Source of the DNA: Rhodobacterales bacterium
GTDB lineage: Bacteria; Pseudomonadota; Alphaproteobacteria; Rhodobacterales; Rhodobacteraceae
Assembly: GCA_026400355.1 (NCBI GenBank)
Contig: JAPLPE010000023.1
Location: 1-64,000, forward strand
Reading direction: 5' to 3'
DNA: 64,000 nt
Shown: positions 19,247 to 28,957 of the stretch, one piece after another
How the letters are laid out: each line of letters opens with the position of its first letter
Position numbering within the stretch: position 1 is the stretch's first letter
Made by a program: the position numbers and the translations under genes
Notes under the pieces: model-generated
What the model was told of the DNA's origin: nothing
What the model saw: only the letters and a program-made list of their open reading frames with translations
Database searches by the model: none

Positions 19247-20644
19247 ATGCAGAAGACCTTCATCGGGCCGCATCTGCGGCGGTTACGGCTGGAACGGGGC
19301 GAAACGCAGGGGCAGATGGCCAAGGCACTCAGCATTTCGCCCTCCTATGTCAACCTGCTGGAAAACAACGAAAGATCGGTCTCGGTCTCGGTCCTTATGC
19401 GGATGTTCGAGGTCTATGGCGTCGACTGGCGCGACATAGCCGAGGATGACGGGGCGAGCCAGCTTGCCGATCTGCGGGCGGTGATGCAGGACCCGTTATT
19501 TACAAATGCGCAGACCGATCTGTCACAGATGCGGGCAGCTTTGGTCCATTCGCCGGGGCTTGTGCAGTCGTTTCTGACGCTGCACCGCGCCTATCAGGCG
19601 GCAACGGATCAACTTCTGAGTCTGGCTGAGGGGGATACGCCGCTCATCACGGCATCGCCCGAGGCGGCAGTGCACAACTATTTCCGGCGGCAGCGGAACC
19701 ATTTCAAGGAGGTGGAGGAAGCAGCCGAGGGGTTCTGGGGGCCGGTCGCCGTGGAACGGGACGAGGTCTATGGTGCGATCAAGCGGCGGTTGCGCGAGCG
19801 GAACGGGATTTCCGTGCGGCTTGTCCGGGTCGAGGATCTGCCGGGGACGCTGCGCCGCTATGACGAAGAGGCGCGCGAGATCCTGCTGTCCGAGGCCTTG
19901 GACCACACGAACCGGATCTTTCAACTGGTGCATATGGCGGGGCTGGTCGAACAGCGCAGCCTTCTGGACGGGCTGATTGAAAAGGCGGGAATTGCCGAGG
20001 CGCAGGGCAGGGCGCGCCTGCGGGTGGAGCTTGCCAACTATTTCGCCGCCGCCGTACTGATGCCCTATGACGCCTATCTGGCCGAGGCGCAGGCCACGAA
20101 ATACGACCTTGACCATATCGCGACACGGTTTGGGGTGAGCTTCGAACAGGCCTGCCACCGAGCGACCACGCTGCAGCGCGACGGGGCGCAGGGCGTCCCG
20201 TTCTTCTTTCTGCGGATCGACAAGGGCGGGAATGTGACCAAGCGGTTTAACGCGACGGGGTTCCATTTGGCCGAACATGGGGGCGCGTGTCCGCGGCTTG
20301 ACGTGCATACTTCGTTCCGCACACCGGGCCGGATCGTGCCGCAGTTCGTGGAAATGCCTGACCGCAGTCAGTTCTTCGTTTTTTCCCGGACCGTCGACCG
20401 CCCCACCTGGGCCCGCCATGCGCAGGACAACCGGCTGGCCGTCGCGATGGGCTGCGGGATCGAATTCTCAGGCAAGATCGGTTATGCCGAGGCCTTCTCG
20501 GTCACGGGCGCGCGGATGACCCCGGTCGGCATCAACTGCCGCATTTGCCCCCGGGCGAATTGCGACCAGCGGGCGCATCATGCCGCGATCCTGACTCAGC
20601 CGGTGGACGAACGGCGACGGGGCGTCACAAGGTATGATGTTTGA
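19247..20644 (+). CDS. ScfR-family short-chain acyl-CoA transcriptional regulator (XRE/IrrE-like)
   Basis: The 465-residue protein has an N-terminal XRE helix-turn-helix (residues about 8-62, with the typical ISPSYVNLLENNERSVS recognition region), a middle IrrE/ImmA-like domain and a Cys-rich C-terminal DUF2083 domain ending in NCRICPRANCDQRAH. This is the layout of ScfR regulators such as PccR of Rhodobacter sphaeroides, RamB and GlxR-unrelated acyl-CoA sensors. The IrrE-like part lacks a clear HExxH, as is usual for the group. It is divergent from sgaA and probably controls the serine-cycle operon in response to a CoA ester or glyoxylate state; that is inferred from position. Confidence 0.85.
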   Translation: MQKTFIGPHLRRLRLERGETQGQMAKALSISPSYVNLLENNERSVSVSVLMRMFEVYGVDWRDIAEDDGASQLADLRAVMQDPLFTNAQTDLSQMRAALVHSPGLVQSFLTLHRAYQAATDQLLSLAEGDTPLITASPEAAVHNYFRRQRNHFKEVEEAAEGFWGPVAVERDEVYGAIKRRLRERNGISVRLVRVEDLPGTLRRYDEEAREILLSEALDHTNRIFQLVHMAGLVEQRSLLDGLIEKAGIAEAQGRARLRVELANYFAAAVLMPYDAYLAEAQATKYDLDHIATRFGVSFEQACHRATTLQRDGAQGVPFFFLRIDKGGNVTKRFNATGFHLAEHGGACPRLDVHTSFRTPGRIVPQFVEMPDRSQFFVFSRTVDRPTWARHAQDNRLAVAMGCGIEFSGKIGYAEAFSVTGARMTPVGINCRICPRANCDQRAHHAAILTQPVDERRRGVTRYDV

Positions 20645-20692
20645 GCCCCGAAACCTGCTTTATGAATGCGCGGCGCGGCAGCTTGAGACGGT

Positions 20693-21064
20693 TCAGACCT
20701 TGCCCTGATACCATAGCCACCAGATCACCACTCCGCCAATCAGGAGGATGTTGAACATGATGACGGCCAGGAAATTCAGCGCCCGGGTCCAGCGCCGTTC
20801 CAAAGGATCGATGGTCCTTAGCCATGTGGTCACCGCCAAATGCGCCTTGTCCACTTTGGGCAAGTCGATCATGCGCATGAGCTTGGGGTTTTCGGCCAGC
20901 GATGCGGCATGGGCCAGATAGATCGCCTCGGCCCGGACTTTGCGCGGCAGCATCCGGCCGGCCTTGTCTACCTGACGGTCAAGCGTGGCCTCGTGGACCT
21001 TGAGCTTTTCGGACAGGAGCGTGCTGACCTCGGAAATCTGTGCGGCGAATTGATCGTTGTCCAT
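20693..21064 (-). CDS. Small C-terminally membrane-anchored protein
   Basis: I do not recognise this 123-residue protein. The first 85 residues are soluble and charged, with a possible amphipathic or coiled segment (QISEVSTLLSEKLKVHEATLDRQVD). A single hydrophobic segment near the end, FLAVIMFNILLIGGVVIWWLW, leaves a two-to-four residue tail, so it is a tail-anchored-like protein facing the cytoplasm. The start ATG at 21064 gives a compact protein, and codon use matches the neighbours. It is convergent with the ScfR gene. Confidence 0.65.
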   Translation of the reverse strand: MDNDQFAAQISEVSTLLSEKLKVHEATLDRQVDKAGRMLPRKVRAEAIYLAHAASLAENPKLMRMIDLPKVDKAHLAVTTWLRTIDPLERRWTRALNFLAVIMFNILLIGGVVIWWLWYQGKV

Positions 21065-21141
21065 GGTGCGAACCTACCGGGCCTCCGGGGCGGCCTCAAT
21101 GGCTCTGGAACAGGTGCGGGCGGGGCGGTTAGGGTAGATGC

Positions 21142-21912
21142 ATGTTGAACACGATCCTGCATGGCCAGCCCACCGACCGGCCCACCTTGCTGATCGCCCA
21201 CGGCCTCTTCGGGTCGGGGCGGAACTGGGGTGTCATCGCGAAGCGCCTGTCCGATAAGCGGCAGGTGATCGCGGTCGACATGCGCAACCATGCAGGCAGT
21301 TTCTGGTCGGACAGCCACAGCTATGCCGATCTGGCGGGCGATCTGGCCACAGTGTTGGAGACGTTTCTGGGGCCCGCCGATGTGCTCGGTCATTCGATGG
21401 GCGGCAAGGCGGCGATGATGCTGGCGCTGACGCAGCCCGATCTGGTCCGGCGGTTGGTCGTGGCGGATATTGCGCCGGTCACCTACACCCACACCCAGCT
21501 GCCGCAGATCGACGCGATGCGTCGGGTGGACCTGGCCCATGTGCGCAACCGGGCCGAGGCGGGCGTTCAACTGGGGCTCGAAGACGCAGGCGTCGCGGCC
21601 TTTCTGCTGCAAAGCCTTGACCTTGAGGCGCGGCGCTGGCGGCTGAACCTCGACGTACTGGAACGCGAGATGCCGGGGATTGTCGGTTTCCCCGAAGCAG
21701 TCGGGCGATTTGACGGGGCGGTCATGTTCCTGTCGGGGGCCAATTCGCACTATGTCCGGCCCGAACACCGGGCGCGGATCAAGGAGTTGTTCCCCCGCGC
21801 GCGCTTTGCCAAGATCCTTGATGCGGGCCACTGGCTCCACGCCGAAAAGCCGCGCGAGTTTGAAGGGGCGGTGCGCGCCTTTCTTGACGCGCCGGACCCC
21901 GTCGGCGCCTGA
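21142..21912 (+). CDS. Alpha/beta-hydrolase, YbfF-like esterase
   Basis: The 256-residue cytoplasmic protein is an alpha/beta-hydrolase like E. coli YbfF, an esterase acting on short or medium acyl esters or acyl-CoA. It shows the oxyanion motif LLIAHGLFGSGRNW, the nucleophile elbow GHSMGGKAAMMLAL and the catalytic His in DAGHWLHAEKP. A conserved Asp-containing strand, VIAVDMRNHAGS, matches the family. It is divergent from the small membrane protein and followed by the long gap before lepA. The physiological substrate is not known. Confidence 0.82.
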   Translation: MLNTILHGQPTDRPTLLIAHGLFGSGRNWGVIAKRLSDKRQVIAVDMRNHAGSFWSDSHSYADLAGDLATVLETFLGPADVLGHSMGGKAAMMLALTQPDLVRRLVVADIAPVTYTHTQLPQIDAMRRVDLAHVRNRAEAGVQLGLEDAGVAAFLLQSLDLEARRWRLNLDVLEREMPGIVGFPEAVGRFDGAVMFLSGANSHYVRPEHRARIKELFPRARFAKILDAGHWLHAEKPREFEGAVRAFLDAPDPVGA

Positions 21913-22380
21913 AACCCGGTTCCTGAGACAGAAACTGGCCGCGATGACGCGGCCAAAACTGCTTTCTGTAATGAGGCTCCTTGAATGATCAACTTGCGAT
22001 CCGGGGAGGACGGGCTTTCGCGGATGAATTGACCTTACGGGAGATGACGCGACGAAGAACGGAGAGGAATCAAGGGAGAACGTCATTCTTGGGGGTCTAT
22101 GTGACAGAATTGTCAAAATCATTGACCGATTTGTCATCAGAACGGGCAGTTTTGGGTTGGCTTCTGCAGTTCGGAAGAACGGAATCGCCACCTGACGACC
22201 AATCGGGCAGAACAACCTGACCGGATCAATACGGAAAGGTGGCCTTGGCGTTTTCAGTCCAAGCCCCAAAAACGCGGCGCTTGGCCCCCTGTCACCTCAC
22301 CCGTACTGCCGCGAAACCCCTTGCCAAACGGCCCCCCTTGGGCCATGTCGCGGTTTGTTTCCCCGACAGGCCGCACCCTC
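21913..22380. other. 468-base gap upstream of lepA, no gene seen
   Basis: No convincing ORF was found. An open frame at 21981-22220 has no family features and no good ribosome-binding site. Around 22102-22115 lies an inverted repeat TGACA-GAAT-TGTCA, followed by TTGACC at 22122 and another TTGTCA, giving an AT-richer patch. The lepA promoter probably lies here. Confidence 0.5.
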
Positions 22381-24180
22381 ATGACCGACCTCGCCCATAT
22401 CCGCAATTTCTCGATCGTGGCGCACATCGACCACGGCAAATCCACGCTGGCCGACCGGCTGATCCAGTCCACGGGGACGGTCGCCGACCGGGACATGAAG
22501 GAACAGATGCTCGACTCGATGGATATCGAACGCGAGCGGGGGATCACGATCAAGGCGAACACCGTGCGCCTGGAATACAAGGCCAAGGACGGGCAGGATT
22601 ATATCCTGAACCTGATCGACACGCCGGGGCATGTCGACTTTGCCTATGAAGTGTCACGCTCCATGCGCGCTGTCGAGGGATCACTTCTGGTCGTGGACGC
22701 GTCTCAGGGGGTCGAGGCGCAGACGCTCGCCAACGTGTATCAGGCGCTCGATGCCGGCCATGAGATCGTGCCGGTCCTGAACAAGATCGATCTGCCCGCC
22801 GCCGAACCTGACCGGGTGCGCGAACAGATCGAGGATGTGATCGGGCTGGATGCCTCGGACGCGGTGCTGATTTCGGCCAAGTCAGGGATCGGGATTCCCG
22901 ATGTGCTCGAGGCCATCGTGACGCGCCTGCCCGCGCCCAAGGGCGACCGCACTGCGCCACTGAAAGCCATGCTCGTGGATTCGTGGTATGACAGCTATCT
23001 GGGCGTCGTCGTCATGATCCGGGTCATGGACGGGGTAATCAGGAAGGGTGACTCGATCCGCATGATGCAGACCAATGCGGTCTATGGGATCGACACCTTG
23101 GCGGTGCTGAAACCCCAGATGGTGCCGATTGCGGAACTGGGGCCGGGCGAGATCGGGGTGCTTACGGCATCAATCAAGCAGGTGCGCGATACGCGCGTGG
23201 GCGACACGATCACCAGTGAACGCAAGGGCTGCGAGGTGGCGCTGCCGGGCTTCAAACCCGCGCAACCTGTGGTGTTCTGTGGACTGTTCCCGGTGGACGC
23301 GGCCCAGTTCGAGGATCTGCGGGATTCCATCGAGAAACTGGCGCTGAACGACGCGTCTTTTTCCTACGAGATGGAGACGTCGGCGGCGTTGGGGTTCGGA
23401 TTCCGCTGCGGGTTCCTCGGGCTCCTGCACCTTGAGGTGATCCGCGACCGGATCGAGCGGGAATATGATATCGACCTGATCACGACAGCGCCTTCGGTGG
23501 TCTATCACCTCTACATGAAGGACGGGACGATGCGCGATCTGCACAACCCCGCCGACATGCCCGACCTGACCCTGGTCGACCATATCGAGGAGCCCAGGAT
23601 CAAGGCCACGATCCTTGTCCCCGACGATTACCTCGGCGATATCCTCAAGCTCTGTCAGGACCGGCGCGGGGTGCAGATGGACCTGACCTATGCCGGGTCA
23701 CGCGCGATGGTGGTCTATGACCTGCCGCTGAACGAGGTGGTGTTCGATTTCTACGATCGGCTGAAATCGGTGACGAAGGGCTATGCGTCGTTCGATTACA
23801 ACCTGTCGGGTTATCAGGAGGATGCGCTGGTCAAGATGTCGATCCTTGTGAACGACGAACCGGTCGACGCGCTGTCCATGATGGTCCACCGCGACCGGGC
23901 CGAGATGCGGGGCCGGGCGATGGTCGAAAAGCTCAAAGACCTGATCCCCCGCCACATGTTCAAGATCCCCATCCAGGCGGCGATTGGGGGCAAGGTCATC
24001 GCGCGCGAGACCCTGTCGGCGCTGCGCAAGGACGTGACGGCCAAGTGTTATGGCGGCGACGCGACGCGGAAGCGGAAGCTCTTGGACAAGCAGAAGGCCG
24101 GGAAGAAGCGGATGCGGCAGTTCGGGAAGGTTGAGATTCCGCAGGAGGCGTTCATCTCGGCGTTGAAGATGGATAGTTGA
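22381..24180 (+). CDS. lepA: Elongation factor 4 (LepA), ribosome back-translocase GTPase
   Basis: The 599-residue translational GTPase is the standard LepA length. The P-loop is AHIDHGKST, the switch regions are RERGITIKA and DTPGHVDF, and the guanine-specificity motif is NKIDLP. Domain II, the EF-G-like domains III and V, and the LepA-specific C-terminal domain (region of [21 protein letters not shown]) are all intact. The ATG at 22381 ([10 protein letters not shown]) fits the family; the frame stays open 20 codons further upstream. LepA acts on the ribosome during stress. Confidence 0.97.
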   Translation: MTDLAHIRNFSIVAHIDHGKSTLADRLIQSTGTVADRDMKEQMLDSMDIERERGITIKANTVRLEYKAKDGQDYILNLIDTPGHVDFAYEVSRSMRAVEGSLLVVDASQGVEAQTLANVYQALDAGHEIVPVLNKIDLPAAEPDRVREQIEDVIGLDASDAVLISAKSGIGIPDVLEAIVTRLPAPKGDRTAPLKAMLVDSWYDSYLGVVVMIRVMDGVIRKGDSIRMMQTNAVYGIDTLAVLKPQMVPIAELGPGEIGVLTASIKQVRDTRVGDTITSERKGCEVALPGFKPAQPVVFCGLFPVDAAQFEDLRDSIEKLALNDASFSYEMETSAALGFGFRCGFLGLLHLEVIRDRIEREYDIDLITTAPSVVYHLYMKDGTMRDLHNPADMPDLTLVDHIEEPRIKATILVPDDYLGDILKLCQDRRGVQMDLTYAGSRAMVVYDLPLNEVVFDFYDRLKSVTKGYASFDYNLSGYQEDALVKMSILVNDEPVDALSMMVHRDRAEMRGRAMVEKLKDLIPRHMFKIPIQAAIGGKVIARETLSALRKDVTAKCYGGDATRKRKLLDKQKAGKKRMRQFGKVEIPQEAFISALKMDS

Positions 24181-24472
24181 GGGATCTGCGCACATTGGCA
24201 CATCCCATGGCGTTTAGCCACCCGTCGAGAAAGTGTCCCTTTCCCGCGACGAACGACCCCATCGGGGCCCAGGCTGGGTCGACGAAGCGAGGCATAGGCA
24301 ATATGCAGCCGCAGATTGCGATTGCGGCTATGGGTCGAGGATGCCATCATCAGGCACGGAAGTTAAGTTGAACTGCCGTTTATGGCAGATGTGGCGCGGC
24401 GCGCAATTAGAGAGCGTGTAGTTGACAGACAGAAGTGAGGGACGTGGTCCAAGCGGGGTAAGGCACGGTGTG

Positions 24473-24955
24473 ATGGCCGGAGTCGTGGTATCGGCTTTTC
24501 TTCTTGCAGCGTGCGAACCGGTGCCCGAGTTGCCAATTGAGACACCTGTCGCGGAGCCAATAGTCGCTGAGCCCCCCACAGAGGCGACAGCCTCTGAGTC
24601 CCGCGCCGCGCCAGTCATGCTGGCCGACGTGCCGAACCGGTCGGGCGAACTTCGGAATGGCATGAGCCACGCAGAGGTTGTCGCTATCCTTGGGCCCCCG
24701 ATGTCAAATGCCGAGATCAGGGGTCTGATTTCGATGGGCCATTGCTTGCCGCCGGACGTACCCCCTGATGCGTCAATCGATCCAGAGGAATGGAACTTCT
24801 GGGGTGACCAGGTCCATCGCTATGTAGTGGACGGCGTGCCCGGCTATATCCGGGTCATTTATCAAGATTGGGATTCGAGAACCTATGAGGGCGCGACGGT
24901 TTCTCAATGGATCCTTGGCCTTCAAGAGCCAACTGCCCCATGTATCGTCACTTAG
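24473..24955 (+). CDS. Outer-membrane lipoprotein with BamE/SmpA-like region
   Basis: The 160-residue protein starts with a lipoprotein signal ending LLAAC, then a Pro/Glu/Ala-rich linker (about 40 residues). The globular part begins with LRNGMSHAEVVAILGPP, which resembles the GMTxxEVxxxLGxP turn of BamE/SmpA-like lipoproteins. The C-terminal half is rich in Trp and Tyr (WNFWGDQVHRYVV). Function is unknown; a small envelope role is likely. The ATG at 24473 gives the clean signal peptide; an upstream TTG at 24422 would add 17 hydrophilic residues. Base composition in the upstream 100 bases is less GC-rich than average. Confidence 0.7.
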   Translation: MAGVVVSAFLLAACEPVPELPIETPVAEPIVAEPPTEATASESRAAPVMLADVPNRSGELRNGMSHAEVVAILGPPMSNAEIRGLISMGHCLPPDVPPDASIDPEEWNFWGDQVHRYVVDGVPGYIRVIYQDWDSRTYEGATVSQWILGLQEPTAPCIVT

Positions 24956-25103
24956 TGTTGACAGTGGTTTGCCTGATAAAGGTCGGCTGGATCATAGTGC
25001 CCTGATCGCCCCAAGAACCTTCACTTGAGTGCCAGTCGGGCGGTGAGCGAGAGGTTGACCAGCGCGGCGGAGCGATCCCCGCAATACCGAACGGTCAACA
25101 CTG

Positions 25104-25126
25104 TGGCGGGGTGAACCCCGCCCTAC
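25104..25126. repeat. REP-like palindromic repeat, copy 2
   Basis: Identical over 23 bases to 2281-2303, with the inverted pair GGCGGGGT / ACCCCGCC and a trailing CTAC. It is followed directly by a second small hairpin, GTGCGC-TTCA-GCGCAC, at 25134-25149. Both lie between the stop of the 24473 lipoprotein gene and the stop of the convergent DUF817 gene, so they may help separate the transcripts. Confidence 0.75.
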
Positions 25127-25161
25127 CTGTAGAGTGCGCTTCAGCGCACCGTGACCGCATC

Positions 25162-26085
25162 CTAGTCCGTCCGCCCATTCCACGCCCGGCCATCCCCGAG
25201 CGGCCCCCTCACCACCAGAGTCACGGTGACAAAGGCCACGTAGAGCAGCAGATACCAGCTTCCCAGCTTGGAAAAGCTGACGATCTGCCCCGGGATCTGG
25301 CCCGTATAGACCCAGGTGCCGGTGGCGGTGCCGATGTTTTCGGCCACCCAGAGCATGAGCGCCGACAGGAACGCGGCGAGGGGGAGGGGCATCCACCAGT
25401 CGTGCGCGTGGATCGTGAACCAGATGCGCGTGCGGCCATAGACCCCCAGCGTGGCGGCGAAGAGCGCCCAGCGGATATCGGGCAGGAAATGGTGGGCGAA
25501 GAAATTGACATAGATCGCCAGAGCCAGCACGACCGTCACCCAGAACGGCGGGTAGGGGGTAAAGCGCATGTCAAAGATGCGGATGACGCGGGCCATGTAG
25601 CTCCCCACGCTCGCATACATGAAGCCGGAAAAGAGCGGCACGTTCAGGACGGTGAACACCCCGGGCTCGGGGTAGGTCCATGACCCGGCGCTGACCTTGA
25701 ACCATTCCATCGCCGTGCCGGTGAGGTGGAAGAGGAGGATGACGCGCGCTTCCTCCCATGTCTCGAGCCGGAACCAGAGGAAGGCGGCTTGGGTTGTCAC
25801 CGCAAAGAGGAACAGCGCGTCATAGCGGTGGACGGGCCAGTCATCCTGCCAGACGGCCTTGGTCACAAGGATCGCGATGAGGAGGAGGCCGCTGAACAGG
25901 CAGGCCCAGCCCTGTTTCAGCACGAACATCACGAATTCCGCGATGCCCGGCGGCAGGGTCGCGCGCGCCCGGTCGCCCAGCGCGCGTTCGATGGTGCGGG
26001 TGCCTGTGTCCTTGGTTCCTGTGGTCAACGGCCGGCACCCCGGACGCCGGGGGCTGTGGCCGGACCCTGAGGGTTCAGGACCCAC
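25162..26085 (-). CDS. DUF817 family integral membrane protein
   Basis: The protein (up to 307 residues) has about seven hydrophobic segments and matches the DUF817 family of polytopic proteins of unknown function. Conserved-looking His and Trp residues lie at loop edges, for example EWFKVSAGSWTYPE and FFAHHFLPDIRWAL. The start is uncertain: the frame opens at a GTG at 26085, but the first 35 residues are hydrophilic and atypical. An internal TTG at 26028 (LTTGTKDTG) or a later start is possible. It follows the DUF805 gene after 6 bases, so the two are co-transcribed. Confidence 0.75.
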   Translation of the reverse strand: MGPEPSGSGHSPRRPGCRPLTTGTKDTGTRTIERALGDRARATLPPGIAEFVMFVLKQGWACLFSGLLLIAILVTKAVWQDDWPVHRYDALFLFAVTTQAAFLWFRLETWEEARVILLFHLTGTAMEWFKVSAGSWTYPEPGVFTVLNVPLFSGFMYASVGSYMARVIRIFDMRFTPYPPFWVTVVLALAIYVNFFAHHFLPDIRWALFAATLGVYGRTRIWFTIHAHDWWMPLPLAAFLSALMLWVAENIGTATGTWVYTGQIPGQIVSFSKLGSWYLLLYVAFVTVTLVVRGPLGDGRAWNGRTD

Positions 26086-26091
26086 GCCCGG

Positions 26092-26475
26092 TCAGGGCAG
26101 GCTGGCGAGCGGGTCAGGGCCATATCTGTTCTCGGCCCGGATGCCGGGAATGAACATGATCAGTATCGCAAAGATGCCACCGACATGTGGAAAGATCCCG
26201 CTGACAAATCCAAGAATGCCACCGATGTAGGGGATCAGGATGATGAGCACGGCCCATCCGCTCCAGCCGAAGTCACGGCACCGCTGTCCACCGACGGCCC
26301 AGGAGGAAATGATCAGCGGGATCATGAGAACGAATGCGATCAGCCCGATCATGTCGGCAAGTACGTAATAAATGAATCCGCCCAGGCCAGTTACTGCGAG
26401 CGAGTAGAGCAGGTAGCTCAGCCTGTTGCGCCGACCCGAAAAGGTGAAGAGGTCTTCAAAGACCGGCTTCGACAT
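26092..26475 (-). CDS. DUF805 family membrane protein
   Basis: The 127-residue protein fits DUF805: an N-terminal segment FEDLFTFSGRRNRLSYL, then three or four membrane helices with the conserved CRDFGWSGW between them. Function is unknown; such proteins are often small inner-membrane modules. The ATG at 26475 has AAGGGG upstream; the longer frame to 26607 has no support. It sits upstream of the DUF817 gene in the same orientation. Confidence 0.8.
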   Translation of the reverse strand: MSKPVFEDLFTFSGRRNRLSYLLYSLAVTGLGGFIYYVLADMIGLIAFVLMIPLIISSWAVGGQRCRDFGWSGWAVLIILIPYIGGILGFVSGIFPHVGGIFAILIMFIPGIRAENRYGPDPLASLP

Positions 26476-26645
26476 ATGTCTGACCCCTTGCCATGTTGCG
26501 ACGGATGGCTGCGGACCCGTTGAAGACGAAACCAAATGCCGAAACGTGCCGACGACTACTGCACGTTTCGGCAAACTATCAAGCAGCCCGGGCCGTGACC
26601 ATAGCAATCGGTCAGCCTGTCCCGGGTCTTGGCCCGGCGCCGCCG

Positions 26646-27941
26646 TCAGAGGTTCGGGTAGATCGGGAAGCGCAGGCAGAGCGTTTCGACCTCGGCCTTT
26701 ACGGCGTCCTCGACGGCGCCGTTGCCGTCCTCGCCATGCGCGGCGAGCCCGTCAGTAACGCGGACGATCCAGCGACCGATCTGGCGGAACTCTTCCTCGG
26801 CAAAGCCGCGCGTCGTGGCGGCGGGGGAGCCGAGGCGGACGCCCGAGGTCACGGTCGGCTTTTCCGGATCAAAGGGGATGCCGTTCTTGTTGCAGGTAAT
26901 ATGGGCGCGGCCGAGTGCCTTTTCGGTCGCATTGCCCTTGACGCCCTTGGGCCGCAGATCGACGAGCATCAGGTGCGTGTCGGTGCCGCCGGTGACGATA
27001 TCGAGGCCACCTTTCATCAGCTCACCCGCCAGCGCCTGCGCGTTCTTGATGACCTGTGTCTGGTAGGTCTTGAACTCGGGGCGCAGCGCTTCGCCAAAGG
27101 CGACGGCCTTGGCGGCGATGACATGCATCAGGGGCCCGCCCTGGATGCCGGGGAAGACGGCCGAATTGACCTTCTTCGCAATCGCCTCGTCATTGGTCAG
27201 GATCATGCCCCCGCGCGGGCCGCGCAGCGTCTTGTGCGTGGTCGTGGTGGCGACATGGGCATGGGGGAAGGGCGAGGGATAGAGGCCCGCAGCGACTAGC
27301 CCCGCAAAGTGAGCCATATCGACGAGGAGGTAGGCCCCAACCGAATCCGCAATCTTGCGCATTATCGCAAAGTCAATGATCCGGGGAATGGCCGATCCGC
27401 CGGCAATCAGCATCTTGGGCTTGTGTTCCAGTGCCAGCGCCGCGATCTGGTCATAGTCGATCTGGCTGTCCTGTTTGCGCACCCCATACTGGACCGAGTT
27501 GAACCACTTGCCCGACTGGTTGGGCTTGGCCCCGTGGGTCAGGTGGCCGCCAGCATCGAGCGACATGCCAAGGATCGTGTCACCGGGCTGGATCAGCGCC
27601 TGAAACACGCCCTGGTTGGCCTGAGAGCCCGAGTTCGGCTGAACGTTCGCATAGGTGCAGCCGAACAGTTGCGTCGCCCGTTCGATGGCAAGGTTTTCCG
27701 CGATATCGACATACTGGCAGCCGCCATAATAGCGCTTGCCCGGGTACCCTTCGGCATATTTGTTCGTCATGACCGAACCCTGCGCTTCCATCACGGCGGC
27801 GGAGACGATGTTCTCGGAGGCGATCAGCTCGATCTCGTGCCGCTGGCGGCCAAGTTCAGAGCGGATCGCGGCGGCAAGCGCCGGGTCGCGCGTGGCGAGG
27901 GATTCGGTGAAAAAGCCGGAGTCGCGGGCGGTGATATTCAT
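26646..27941 (-). CDS. glyA: Serine hydroxymethyltransferase
   Basis: The 431-residue PLP enzyme interconverts serine and glycine with tetrahydrofolate. The N-terminal [11 protein letters not shown], the [15 protein letters not shown] block, the PLP-lysine motif [14 protein letters not shown] and the C-terminal [15 protein letters not shown] are all standard. The ATG at 27941 has AGGA nine bases upstream. In an organism with sgaA, malyl-CoA lyase and malate-CoA ligase it also supplies the C1-capturing step of a serine cycle, besides its housekeeping role. It is divergent from nadK. Confidence 0.96.
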   Translation of the reverse strand: MNITARDSGFFTESLATRDPALAAAIRSELGRQRHEIELIASENIVSAAVMEAQGSVMTNKYAEGYPGKRYYGGCQYVDIAENLAIERATQLFGCTYANVQPNSGSQANQGVFQALIQPGDTILGMSLDAGGHLTHGAKPNQSGKWFNSVQYGVRKQDSQIDYDQIAALALEHKPKMLIAGGSAIPRIIDFAIMRKIADSVGAYLLVDMAHFAGLVAAGLYPSPFPHAHVATTTTHKTLRGPRGGMILTNDEAIAKKVNSAVFPGIQGGPLMHVIAAKAVAFGEALRPEFKTYQTQVIKNAQALAGELMKGGLDIVTGGTDTHLMLVDLRPKGVKGNATEKALGRAHITCNKNGIPFDPEKPTVTSGVRLGSPAATTRGFAEEEFRQIGRWIVRVTDGLAAHGEDGNGAVEDAVKAEVETLCLRFPIYPNL

Positions 27942-28117
27942 GCGGTCACGTCCTGTGTCTGAAAGGCGGGCTTTGGGGGATATGGTTCTATACCCGACCG
28001 GGACCAGTGCCAAAAGGGACAAAACGACCGTGGACGGGCAAGGAACGGCATCGGGCCGCGCTTGCCTTTCGGGGCAGGGTGCCGGACAAGACAGGGAACA
28101 ACCGGAAGGCAGGGCGG

Positions 28118-28882
28118 ATGAGTTCGTTGCGGATCGCGTTCACGGCCAGCGAGGCGCCGCTTGCGCAGGAGGCGCGTGAGCGCCTGGTTGGGCTTTACGG
28201 TGACGTCCCGATCGGCGAGGCGGATGCAGTCGTCGCGTTGGGGGGTGATGGCTTCATGCTCCAGACGCTCCATGCGACGGAGCGGTTGGATGTGCGCGTC
28301 TATGGGATGAACCGGGGCACGGTCGGGTTCCTGATGAACGCATATGCCGAGGAAGACCTTCCTGCGCGGCTTCTGGCCGCCGAGGAGGCGGTGATCAACC
28401 CGCTTTCGATGAAGGCCAAGACTGTTTCAGGCGCAGTCGAAGAGGCGCTTGCGATCAACGAGGTGAGCCTGCTCCGCGCCGGGCCGCAGGCAGCCAAATT
28501 GCGGATCACGGTCGATGGCAAGCTCCGGATGGAGGAACTGGTTTGCGACGGGGCCTTGGTGGCCACGCCTGCGGGGTCAACAGCCTATAACTATTCCGCC
28601 CACGGGCCTGTCCTGCCCATCGGGTCTGAGGTTCTGGCGCTGACCGCCATTGCGCCATTCCGTCCCCGGCGCTGGCGCGGGGCGCTTTTGCCGATGCGGG
28701 CGGTGGTGCGGTTTGATGTGATCGACCCGGACAAGCGTCCCGTGATGGCCGATGCCGATTCGCGGCCCGTCCGGGATGTGGTTTCGGTCGAGGTGCAGAG
28801 TGAGCCGGGCATCCGGCACCGCATCCTTTTCGATCCGGGGCATGGGCTTGAGGAGCGGTTGATCCGGGAACAGTTTGCGTGA
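28118..28882 (+). CDS. nadK: NAD kinase
   Basis: The 254-residue protein phosphorylates NAD to NADP with ATP or polyphosphate. It has the diagnostic [10 protein letters not shown] motif near residue 40, the RGTVGFLMN loop and the [15 protein letters not shown] segment that binds NAD. The length matches the short alphaproteobacterial form. The ATG at 28118 is preceded by GGAAGGCAGGGCGG, which contains a usable site. It is divergent from glyA and convergent with the M15-like peptidase gene. Confidence 0.93.
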   Translation: MSSLRIAFTASEAPLAQEARERLVGLYGDVPIGEADAVVALGGDGFMLQTLHATERLDVRVYGMNRGTVGFLMNAYAEEDLPARLLAAEEAVINPLSMKAKTVSGAVEEALAINEVSLLRAGPQAAKLRITVDGKLRMEELVCDGALVATPAGSTAYNYSAHGPVLPIGSEVLALTAIAPFRPRRWRGALLPMRAVVRFDVIDPDKRPVMADADSRPVRDVVSVEVQSEPGIRHRILFDPGHGLEERLIREQFA

Positions 28883-28957
28883 GCCGCTGAACTCGCCGTT
28901 TGTCACTGACGCATCCCATCGACTGGGAGGTCGATCTGAGGGGTGGTCTTGCGGAGA

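Noticed and set aside
20968-22269. Reverse-strand open frame of 433 codons
   Set aside because: It is antisense to the YbfF-like esterase and shows no family features.
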